Below, piece after piece: positions 57,379 to 64,000 of a DNA stretch of 64,000 nucleotides (positions are counted from its first letter, which is position 1; the number at the start of each line of letters is the position of its first letter). The notes beneath the pieces are model-generated. The model made no database searches. It saw only the letters and a program-made list of their open reading frames with translations, and had not been told where the DNA came from. The position numbers and the translations under genes are program-made. This DNA is from Nocardioides pinisoli (lineage in GTDB: Bacteria > Actinomycetota > Actinomycetes > Propionibacteriales > Nocardioidaceae): contig NZ_JANARS010000009.1 in NCBI RefSeq assembly GCF_024199985.1, forward strand, positions 1 to 64,000, in the 5' to 3' direction.

Positions 57379-58187
57379 GCCTCATCCTCCACGGGGCCGT
57401 TCCATTGTCCGCGGGCGCGGAGCACGTCCCTGAGTATGTCCGTGCGATCGGTCATGATGCCGTCGACACCACGGTCGAGGAGGGCGTTCATCTCGACCGG
57501 GTCGTCGATCGTCCACACGTGCACCTGCACGCCGGCCGCCTGCGCCCGTCGTACGAGCCCGCGCGAGACCACGAGGAGGCGTCCGCGCCGGTGGGGGACC
57601 TGCAGCGCCACCGGCTGCCCGCGGGTGAGCCAGCGCGCCAGCCGGCCGCTGGGCGAGAGCACGAAGGCGACGACCTCGAGGGGGTGCGCCGAGGTGGCCA
57701 CCCGGCCCCGGGTGCGCCGCCGGAAGGCGTGCATCCGGCGTGCGGAGAACGAGCCGACCAGCACCCGGTCCCACGCGTCGCGCTCCTCGATGAAGCGGGC
57801 CAAGGCCTCGACCGCACCCTCCGACTTGAGGTCGATGTTGAAGCGCGCCTGCGGGAAGGCGTCGAAGAGCTCGGCGAGGGTCGGCACCCGTTCGCGACCG
57901 CCGATCACGGCCTGTCGCGCCTCGGCGTACGTCGCCTCGGCAAGGCTGCCGGTCCGGTCGGTCACCCGGTCCAGGACGGTGTCGTGGAAGGCCAGGAGCA
58001 CGCCGTCACTGGTGACGTGCACGTCGGTCTCGAGATAGGTGTAGCCGAGCTCGACCGCGTGCGTGAACGCCGCCAGCGTGTTCTCGAGCCCCTCGATGTC
58101 GGGGTGGTAGGCGCCACCGCGATGGGCGAAGGCGAGCGGGCGTCCTCCGTCGAGGTAGGCCGGGAGGGAACGCTGCGGAGTTTCCAC
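57375..58187 (-). CDS. Glycerophosphodiester phosphodiesterase
   Basis: A 270-aa TIM-barrel enzyme that splits glycerophosphodiesters into glycerol-3-phosphate and an alcohol. The active site has the HRGG motif (FAHRGGAYHPD) and LETDVHVTSDGVLLAFHDTVLDR (metal and catalytic His, residues about 52-74). No signal peptide, so it is cytosolic. GTG start 58187. The downstream transporter could import or export its substrate or product. Confidence 0.9.
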   Translation of the reverse strand: METPQRSLPAYLDGGRPLAFAHRGGAYHPDIEGLENTLAAFTHAVELGYTYLETDVHVTSDGVLLAFHDTVLDRVTDRTGSLAEATYAEARQAVIGGRERVPTLAELFDAFPQARFNIDLKSEGAVEALARFIEERDAWDRVLVGSFSARRMHAFRRRTRGRVATSAHPLEVVAFVLSPSGRLARWLTRGQPVALQVPHRRGRLLVVSRGLVRRAQAAGVQVHVWTIDDPVEMNALLDRGVDGIMTDRTDILRDVLRARGQWNGPVEDEA

Positions 58188-58210
58188 GGGAGAAGTATGG
58201 AGGTCGGCGG

Positions 58211-58216
58211 TACCGT
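58211..58216 (+). promoter_or_regulatory. Leaderless -10 box for the zinc-ribbon gene
   Basis: TACCGT begins 12 nt before the ATG at 58223. It sits in the 35-nt gap shared with the divergent phosphodiesterase gene. Confidence 0.45.
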
Positions 58217-58222
58217 CGAGGG

Positions 58223-58483
58223 ATGGAGAGCATGACGTGTCCCCGGTGCGGTGTGGAGATGGACCAGCGGACCCACGGCGAGGCGACGGTCAGCTCGTGC
58301 CCCGAGGGGCACGGGGTGTTCCTCGCGCGCGCCGACCTGGGCATGCTGGTCGAGGCGGAGAACGACTGGCACCGCAACGCCGGTCAGCACACCGCGCCCC
58401 TGCCGCGCATCACCGCCGACATGACCGCCCCGCCCACGACCGGCAAGGTGTCGCGGGCCTGGGTGGAGACGCTGTTTGGCTGA
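58223..58483 (+). CDS. TFIIB-type zinc-ribbon small protein
   Basis: An 86-aa protein with CPRCGVEMD and SSCPEGHGVFL, a paired Cys/His pattern like zf-TFIIB (PF13453). The ends are helical. ATG 58223 is supported by the leaderless promoter; ATG 58232 would also keep the whole zinc region. Function unknown. Confidence 0.75.
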   Translation: MESMTCPRCGVEMDQRTHGEATVSSCPEGHGVFLARADLGMLVEAENDWHRNAGQHTAPLPRITADMTAPPTTGKVSRAWVETLFG

Positions 58484-58495
58484 GAGGTCCCTCGC

Positions 58496-58565
58496 CGGTC
58501 GAGTAGCGGCAAGGAACGAGTGAGGCGTATCGAGACCTACCTCGTGGGTGAGATCTCGACACGGC
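58496..58565 (+). repeat. Dispersed GC-rich repeat with TCGAG half-sites
   Basis: The stretch holds GGTCGAGTAGCGG, GTATCGAGACC and GATCTCGAC, forming partial inverted pairs. It looks like the intergenic elements common in this lineage. It shows no coding potential and lies between two converging genes. Confidence 0.5.
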
Positions 58566-58617
58566 CTTGCGCACCTTCGTCCCTCAGGCGCGGGCCTGCT
58601 CGATCTGGCCGCGCGAC

Positions 58618-58641
58618 GCCGTGCGCGCGAGCGCGCACGGC
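58618..58641 (-). terminator. Terminator after the HTH-MurA gene
   Basis: GCCGTGCGCGC (58618-58628) and its exact complement GCGCGCACGGC (58631-58641) are separated by GA. It starts 9 nt after the stop on the minus strand. No U-tract follows. Confidence 0.6.
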
Positions 58642-58649
58642 TGCGCGTC

Positions 58650-60173
58650 TCAGATGTCGCGGAAGGTCTCGATGTTGGCGCCGAGCTCGTTGAGGCGCTC
58701 GGCGAGGTCCTCGTAGCCGCGGTGGATGACGTACGTCGAGCGCAGCACGCTGCGGCCCTTCGAGGCGAGCATCGCGATGAGCAGCACGACGGCGGGGCGC
58801 AGGGCGGGTGGGCACACGATCTCCGCGCCGGAGAAGTGCGTCGGACCTTCGATCAGCACCCGGTGCGGGTCGAGGAGCTTGACCTGGGCACCCAGCTTGT
58901 TGAGCTCGGTGAGGTAGATCGCGCGGTTCTCGTAGACCCAGTCGTGCAGCAGCGTCTGGCCTTCTGCGACGGCCGCGATGACGGCGAAGAACGGCAGGTT
59001 GTCGATGTTGAGGCCGGGGAACGGCATCGGGTGGATCTTGTCGAGCGGCGCCCGCAGCTCCGAGGGGTGGGTGGTGATGTCGACCAGCCGGGTCTCACCG
59101 TTGAGGGCGGGGTACTCGGGGGAGCGGTCGTAGCGGAAGCCCATCTCCTCCAGCGTCGCGAGCTCGATCTCGAGGAACTCGATGGGCACCCGGCGGATGG
59201 TGATGGAGGACTTGGTGACGATGGCGGCCGCGAGGAGCGACATCGCCTCGATCGGGTCCTCGGCCGGTGCGTAGTCGACGTCGACGTCGATGGACGACCT
59301 GCCGGTGACCTTGAGCGTCGTGGTGCCGATGCCCTCGACCTCCACGCCGAGGCGCTGGAGGTAGAAGCACAGGTCCTGGACCATGTAGTTGGACGAGGCG
59401 TTGCGGATCACGGTGGTGCCGGGGTGCAGCGCGGCGGCCATCAGCGCGTTCTCGGTGACCGTGTCGCCGCGCTCGGTCAGCACGATCGGCCGGGCCGGCT
59501 CGATGGTGCGGTTGACGCTGGCGTGATAGCTGCCGTCGCTCGCCTTCACCTCGAGGCCGAAGGGACGCAGCGCCGACATGTGCGGCTCGACCGTCCGCTC
59601 GCCCAGGTTGCAACCGCCGGCGTAGGGCAGGTCGAACTCGTCGTAGCGGTGCAGCAGCGGGCCGAGGAACATGATCACCGAGCGGGTGCGGCGTGCTGCC
59701 GTCTCGTCGATCGCGGCCAGGTTGAGGTCCGCGGGCGGGATGATCTCCAGGTCGTTGTCGTCGCCCACCCAGCGGGTGGCCACGCCCAGCGAGTTGAGCA
59801 CCTCGAGGAGCCGGTTGACCTCCTCGATGCGCGCGACCTTGCGCAGCGTCGTACGTCCCTTGTTGAGCAGCGAGGCGCACAGCAGTGCGACGCCGGCGTT
59901 CTTGGAGGTCTTGACGTCGATCGAGCCGGACAGCGTGGTCGGGCCGTCGACCCGCAGGTGGGTGGGCCCGGCGCCGAGCGCGACGATCTCGGAGTCGAGG
60001 GCCGCGCCGATGCGGGCGAGCATCTCGAGGGAGAGGTTCTGGTGGCCCTTCTCGATCCGGTTGATCGCGCTCTGGCTCGTGCCGAGCAGCTCGGCCAGCT
60101 GGTGCTGGGTGAGCCCGCGGTGCTTGCGGGCGTCGCGGATGAGGTTGCCGATGCGACCCTTGTAGTCAGCCAT
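58650..60173 (-). CDS. XRE helix-turn-helix fused to MurA-type enolpyruvyl transferase
   Basis: A 507-aa two-domain protein. Residues 10-65 are a Cro/C1-type helix-turn-helix (GLTQHQLAELLGTSQSAINR). Residues 68-507 are a UDP-N-acetylglucosamine 1-carboxyvinyltransferase. K91-N92 in SKNAGVALL, C188 in AGGCNLGERT and R193 match the active-site Lys, Cys and Arg of MurA, so catalysis looks intact. MurA starts peptidoglycan synthesis with phosphoenolpyruvate. A perfect inverted repeat sits over the promoter, so the protein may repress itself. ATG 60173 is set by TACCGT 13 nt upstream. It is not clear if this is the cell's main MurA or a second copy. Confidence 0.88.
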   Translation of the reverse strand: MADYKGRIGNLIRDARKHRGLTQHQLAELLGTSQSAINRIEKGHQNLSLEMLARIGAALDSEIVALGAGPTHLRVDGPTTLSGSIDVKTSKNAGVALLCASLLNKGRTTLRKVARIEEVNRLLEVLNSLGVATRWVGDDNDLEIIPPADLNLAAIDETAARRTRSVIMFLGPLLHRYDEFDLPYAGGCNLGERTVEPHMSALRPFGLEVKASDGSYHASVNRTIEPARPIVLTERGDTVTENALMAAALHPGTTVIRNASSNYMVQDLCFYLQRLGVEVEGIGTTTLKVTGRSSIDVDVDYAPAEDPIEAMSLLAAAIVTKSSITIRRVPIEFLEIELATLEEMGFRYDRSPEYPALNGETRLVDITTHPSELRAPLDKIHPMPFPGLNIDNLPFFAVIAAVAEGQTLLHDWVYENRAIYLTELNKLGAQVKLLDPHRVLIEGPTHFSGAEIVCPPALRPAVVLLIAMLASKGRSVLRSTYVIHRGYEDLAERLNELGANIETFRDI

Positions 60174-60180
60174 GGCGACA

Positions 60181-60202
60181 ACGGTATCTCAGATATGAGA
60201 TA
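60181..60202 (-). promoter_or_regulatory. Operator-like inverted repeat and -10 box of the HTH-MurA gene
   Basis: TATCTCA-GATA-TGAGATA (60185-60202) is a perfect 7-bp inverted repeat. On the minus strand TACCGT (60186-60181) starts 13 nt before the ATG and overlaps the repeat by two bases. A bound dimer would block polymerase. It is AT-rich against its surroundings. Confidence 0.65.
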
Positions 60203-60228
60203 ACGCTAGTCTCGGTGCTCCCGGCGCG

Positions 60229-61746
60229 TCAGGGCCGTTCGCACCGCAGCCTGACCTCCGCGTCGCAGAAGTCGCGACGCCCCTTGCGGCCGTCGGCCCG
60301 GTCCTTGCCGAGGCCTCCGACGAGGCGCTCGCGACGCGTGTCTCTCGAGCCCACCAGGACGTCGTCGCCCGCGCCGCCGAGTGCGACGCGCTGGCGCCGG
60401 TCCGCCGGGCGGGGGTCGGTGGACGCCGCGACCTCGATGCGATCGCGTCCGCCCTGCCCCATCGCCACGAGGTCGTCGGCGTAGCCGACCACGTCGTCGG
60501 CTCCGGTGCCTGCGTGGACCCGAGCCGACGCGAGCCCGTCGGCGACGATCGTGTCCGCACCGGCGCGACCACGTACGACGACGTGGACACCGCGCGCGGA
60601 CAGCCGCTCGCCGCGCCCGGTGCCCCTCAGGGTCGCGGTGCTGCCGGTCACCTCGGTGGCGACCGCGACGCTGCTGAAGTCCGACACGTCGCCGGTGACG
60701 TCGTCGCACGCCGAACCGGCGCCGAGCCGCACGGTGAGCGAGCGGCACACGGCGAAGACGACGAACCAGTCGCGGCCGGGGCCACCGTCGGCCGTGCGAG
60801 GGATGTAGGGACTGTTGAGCGAGTTGACGAAGAGCTTGTCGCGACCGTCCCCGAGGCTGATCCGCCCGATGGGCAGGTCGGTGACGTTGACGGTCTCGGA
60901 CGCGTCCGTCCCGGTGAACGACACTGCGGGCTCGTCGGGACGGAGCTGGGGGCGGCCGAGGTTGACGATGTCGAAGTCACCGGTCCACGTCAGGACGGAC
61001 GCGCCGGCGACCGTCACGGCGCGCGCCCCGTTGTCCACCGTCACGTCGGCCGGCGCGGAGGGGCGCAGGCCGCTGGGCCGGCGGATCTCCAGCGTCGCGG
61101 AGGCGGCCGCCGACACGTCGACCCGGCCCTCGGGAGCGAGCGTGCCGCCGATGACCATCCTCGCGTCGGCGGACCCGAAGGTGATCTGGTCCTGGTTGGC
61201 CCCGTCATTGGGGGCGGCGCTGTACACGGTCGCCGCGCTGGTGATGACGTCGGTCTGCGACCCGGTGAAGGCGGGGTCGACGGCGTAGGGGTCGTCGTAG
61301 TCGGCCGTGCGGGTCTCCGCGAACACCTCCTCGCCGATGTCGGAGCCCTGGAAGCTGTCGTCGCCGAGGCCGAGGACCACGGTGGTGAAGATCATCCCCG
61401 TCGTGTCGGAGGGGGTCAGGTTGACGACAGTGTCGTCCCCGGTCCCGGCGTCCAGGAACCCGGCCGGCGGGCGCGAGTCGCGGTCGTTGATGTCCGCCCT
61501 GCCCGCCGCGAGGCAGACGGTGTCGTCGCCGGCCCCGGCGTCGAAGGTGTTCCACTGGCCCGGCTCCATGGCGACGACGTCGTCGCCCTCGGTGCCATGG
61601 GTGACCGTGGTCGTCGCGACGATCGTGACCGGCTTCCCGGCGCAGGTGGTGGGCGCGGCGGCGGCGCTGCCGGGCGCGGCGGCGACGAGCCACGCCGGGC
61701 CGGCGAGGGCGAGGACTGCGAGCAGGACTGACGAGCGGTGCGTCAC
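60229..61746 (-). CDS. Secreted RTX-like calcium-binding protein
   Basis: A 505-aa exported protein: signal peptide (about 1-31, ending AAAAP). Scattered glycine/aspartate repeats of the hemolysin type follow, such as DAGAGDDTV, DAGTGDDTV, LGLGDDSF and VHAGTGADDV, then a C-terminal LGGAGDDVLVGS and a Cys pair. Such repeats bind calcium outside the cell. No RTX exporter genes are near, and the Sec-type signal suffices. Function unknown. Confidence 0.8.
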   Translation of the reverse strand: MTHRSSVLLAVLALAGPAWLVAAAPGSAAAAPTTCAGKPVTIVATTTVTHGTEGDDVVAMEPGQWNTFDAGAGDDTVCLAAGRADINDRDSRPPAGFLDAGTGDDTVVNLTPSDTTGMIFTTVVLGLGDDSFQGSDIGEEVFAETRTADYDDPYAVDPAFTGSQTDVITSAATVYSAAPNDGANQDQITFGSADARMVIGGTLAPEGRVDVSAAASATLEIRRPSGLRPSAPADVTVDNGARAVTVAGASVLTWTGDFDIVNLGRPQLRPDEPAVSFTGTDASETVNVTDLPIGRISLGDGRDKLFVNSLNSPYIPRTADGGPGRDWFVVFAVCRSLTVRLGAGSACDDVTGDVSDFSSVAVATEVTGSTATLRGTGRGERLSARGVHVVVRGRAGADTIVADGLASARVHAGTGADDVVGYADDLVAMGQGGRDRIEVAASTDPRPADRRQRVALGGAGDDVLVGSRDTRRERLVGGLGKDRADGRKGRRDFCDAEVRLRCERP

Positions 61747-61832
61747 GGCGGTTCCCCCGGTGGTCGATGGTCTGCTGCTGGTGACGCCCGTGCGGGCGAG
61801 AAGGTTGTCAGTATGCGTGGCAGGATCGCCGC

Positions 61833-62849
61833 ATGCGTGCCACCACCATCCATGCGCCCGGCGACATCCGCTTCGAGGACGTCGCCGACCCGCGGATCGA
61901 GAAGCCCACCGATGCGATCGTCAAGGTGGTCGCGGGCTGCATCTGCGGCTCCGACCTCTGGCCCTACCGCGGCGAGAACGACGTCACCGCCGGAGCGACG
62001 ATCGGCCACGAGTGCGTGGGCGTGGTCGAGGAGGTCGGCTCCGAGGTGTCCGCGACCCGGGTGGGCGACTTCGTCATCGTGCCGTTCTGCCACAGCGACA
62101 ACACCTGCGCGCACTGCCGCGCGGGCGTGCAGTCGGCGTGCGTCAACCTCGGGATGACCCAGAGCGGGCAGGGGGAGTACGCGCGCGTCACCCAGGCCGA
62201 CGGCAGCCTCGTGGCGACCGACGGGATGCCCGACGACCACCTGGTCCCCTCGCTGCTCGCCCTCACCGACGTGATGGCCACCGGCTGGCACGCCGCGGTC
62301 GCCGCCGGCGTGCAGCCCGGCCACACCGTGGTGGTGGTCGGGGACGGCGCCGTCGGGCTCAGCGGCGTCCTCGCGGCGTCCCAGATGGGTGCGGAGCGGG
62401 TGATCGCGATGTCGCGCCACGAGCCCCGCCAGGAGATCGCGCGGGCCTTCGGCGCGACCGACGTCGTCGCCGAGCGCGGCAAGGAGGGCGAGGCCCGCAT
62501 CGCCGACCTGACCGACGGGGTGGGCGCCGACGCGGTGCTCGAGTGCGTCGGCACCGACGGCGCGATGAGGACGGCGTTCACGGTCGCGCGACCCGGGTCG
62601 ACGGTGGGCTTCGTGGGCGTCCCGCACGGTGTCGAGCTGCCGGTGCGCCGGATGTTCCAGAAGAACGTCGGCCTCGCCGGTGGCATGGCGCCCGTGCGCC
62701 GCTACCTCCCCGACCTGCTCGACCGGGTGCTGTCCGGCGCGATCGACCCGGGCCGGGTGTTCGACCTGACGCTGCCGATGGCGGAGTCGGCCGAGGGCTA
62801 CCGGGCCATGGACGAGCGTCGCGCGATCAAGGTGCTTCTCCGCCCATGA
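61833..62849 (+). CDS. Zinc-dependent alcohol dehydrogenase
   Basis: A 338-aa MDR-family enzyme. Catalytic zinc residues are in GCICGSDLW and GHECVGVVEE. The structural zinc site is NTCAHCRAGVQSAC. The NAD(P) domain has VVVVGDGAVGLSG. It oxidises an alcohol or reduces an aldehyde; the substrate is not clear. It starts 86 nt from the divergent secreted protein and overlaps the next gene by ATGA. Confidence 0.9.
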   Translation: MRATTIHAPGDIRFEDVADPRIEKPTDAIVKVVAGCICGSDLWPYRGENDVTAGATIGHECVGVVEEVGSEVSATRVGDFVIVPFCHSDNTCAHCRAGVQSACVNLGMTQSGQGEYARVTQADGSLVATDGMPDDHLVPSLLALTDVMATGWHAAVAAGVQPGHTVVVVGDGAVGLSGVLAASQMGAERVIAMSRHEPRQEIARAFGATDVVAERGKEGEARIADLTDGVGADAVLECVGTDGAMRTAFTVARPGSTVGFVGVPHGVELPVRRMFQKNVGLAGGMAPVRRYLPDLLDRVLSGAIDPGRVFDLTLPMAESAEGYRAMDERRAIKVLLRP

Positions 62850-64000
62850 CGGCGCCCGAGGACGCGCTGCTGCTCGGTCCGCTGCTGCGCTACGTCGACG
62901 AGACCTCGGCGGCCGTCTGGGTCGAGACCGCCGCCCCCGGCACCGTGACGGTGACCCGCGGGACGGCGAGCGCCAGCGCGTCGACGTTCGTGGTCCACGA
63001 CCACCACTACGCCCTCGTCGAGCTCGACGGCCTGGCGCCGGGCTCGACGGAGTCCTACTCCGTGGCGATCGACGGAGACCGGGTGTGGCCGCCGGCCGGG
63101 TCACCGTTCCCGGACCCCGTCATCGCCACGCTCGAGGCAGGACGCCCCCTGCACCTGGCCTTCGGCTCGTGCCGCACATCGGTCTCCCACGACGAGAAGG
63201 GCAACCGGACCCACGGCGTCGACGCCCTGCGCGCCTGGGCGCTCCGGGTCGCCGGGCAGGTCGACCCCGCCGACCCGTCGGACCCCGACCTGGCCCCGGA
63301 CCGCCTCCCCGACCTGATGCTCTTCCTGGGCGACCAGGTCTACGCCGACGAGACCACCGACGCGATGCGCGAGTTCATCGAGGCGCGCCGCGACATCGAG
63401 CAGCCGCCGTGGACCGAGCTCCAGGACTACGAGGAGTACGCCCACCTCTACAAGCTCGCCTGGTCCGATCCCGCCAACCGGTGGCTGCTCTCGACCGTGC
63501 CGAGCGCGATGATCTTCGACGACCACGACATCCGTGACGACTGGAACACCTCGATGGACTGGCGCCGGCAGATGGAGGCCACGTCGTGGTGGCACGGTCG
63601 CATCGTCGCCGGCCTGGCGTCCTACTGGGTCTACCAGCACCTCGGCAACATGTCGCCGGCCGAGCGTGACACCGACGAAGTATGGGCCCGGGTGCGGGCG
63701 CACAGCGGTGACGCAGAGCACGACCTCGGACCGTTCCTCGACGACTTCGCGGCCCGCGTCGACCAGCAGCCGCAGACCTACCGCTGGAGCTACACCCGCG
63801 AGTTCGACATGCAGGCGCGCCTCGTCGTCGTCGACTCACGCGCGGCGCGCAAGCTCGACCCCGACGACCGGGCGATGCTCGACGACGACGAGGCCGCCTG
63901 GCTCGACGAGCAGCTGCACGGCGACGTCGACCACCTGCTGGTGGGCACGTCCCTGCCCTTCCTGCTGGCGCGCGGCCTCCACCACCTCGAGGCGTTCAGC
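62846..64000 (+). CDS. PhoD-like alkaline phosphatase (3' end beyond the window)
   Basis: A partial protein of 385 codons open to the window edge. An N-terminal fibronectin-like region (about 1-95) is followed by the metallophosphatase domain with FGSCR, LFLGDQVYAD, IFDDHDIRDDWN and VVVDSRAARKL. No signal peptide is visible, so it may be intracellular or start differently. It starts in the stop of the dehydrogenase gene. Confidence 0.88.
   Translation, partial: MTAPEDALLLGPLLRYVDETSAAVWVETAAPGTVTVTRGTASASASTFVVHDHHYALVELDGLAPGSTESYSVAIDGDRVWPPAGSPFPDPVIATLEAGRPLHLAFGSCRTSVSHDEKGNRTHGVDALRAWALRVAGQVDPADPSDPDLAPDRLPDLMLFLGDQVYADETTDAMREFIEARRDIEQPPWTELQDYEEYAHLYKLAWSDPANRWLLSTVPSAMIFDDHDIRDDWNTSMDWRRQMEATSWWHGRIVAGLASYWVYQHLGNMSPAERDTDEVWARVRAHSGDAEHDLGPFLDDFAARVDQQPQTYRWSYTREFDMQARLVVVDSRAARKLDPDDRAMLDDDEAAWLDEQLHGDVDHLLVGTSLPFLLARGLHHLEAFS

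Noticed and set aside
58496..58565. Small gene between the zinc-ribbon protein and HTH-MurA
   Set aside because: Frames there are short and Arg/Ala-rich; the sequence is better explained as a dispersed repeat plus terminator.

Overview
The window is high-GC chromosomal DNA from an actinobacterium, most likely Nocardioides or a close relative in the Nocardioidaceae. It carries a complete Pup-proteasome locus, PafB/PafC, RbpA, an unfused Lnt/Ppm1 pair and a mycothiol-type DinB-fold protein. Genes are packed, often with ATGA or GTGA overlaps. Many genes have a TANNNT -10 box exactly 12-13 nt upstream of the start codon, the spacing expected for leaderless mRNAs. No rRNA, tRNA or CRISPR array is visible. 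Species identity is an inference.

Layout. 1-14,000: metH, methyltransferases (one broken), a GntP-type permease, small membrane proteins, a large LuxR/MalT-type regulator and a HAD phosphatase. 14,400-20,500: a five-gene oligopeptide-type ABC importer operon. 20,500-22,600: a RecB-family nuclease interrupted, directly after its active-site lysine, by a 378-residue intein with the features of class 3 inteins. 22,700-25,400: a site-2 protease, tRNA m1A methyltransferase (trmI) and a GrpB-fold protein. 25,500-37,400: the proteasome region (mpa, dop, pup, prcB, prcA, pafA, FKBP lipoprotein, pafB, pafC). 37,400-45,100: tatA, tatC, a lipid kinase, a HelY-type helicase, a 5'-3' exonuclease, an Lrp/AsnC regulator and a DinB-like protein.

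45,100-46,450 holds an AbiEi/DUF559-type gene bracketed by long palindromic repeats. 46,470-52,000 holds a lysine aminomutase cluster (kamA divergent from kdd-kamD-kamE-kal), which covers most of the classical lysine fermentation route but lacks the keto-acid cleavage enzyme here. 52,450-55,350 is lnt-ppm1-fxsA. Then come rbpA (with a near-perfect SigR-type promoter), a UMF1-family transporter and a glycerophosphodiesterase. At 58,650-60,173 is a fusion of an XRE helix-turn-helix to a MurA-type enolpyruvyl transferase, with a perfect inverted repeat over its own promoter. The end of the window has an RTX-like secreted protein, a zinc alcohol dehydrogenase and a PhoD-type phosphatase cut by the window edge.

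How the genes work together. Pup is made with a C-terminal glutamate, so PafA can ligate it directly; Dop then mainly removes it; Mpa unfolds tagged proteins into the PrcAB core; PafB/PafC are WYL regulators that go with this locus. KamA, KamDE, Kdd and Kal would convert L-lysine through beta-lysine and 3,5-diaminohexanoate towards acyl-CoA intermediates. The points most worth following up are the class 3 intein, the self-regulating HTH-MurA fusion, the proline-rich PrcA tail and the repeat-flanked DUF559 gene.
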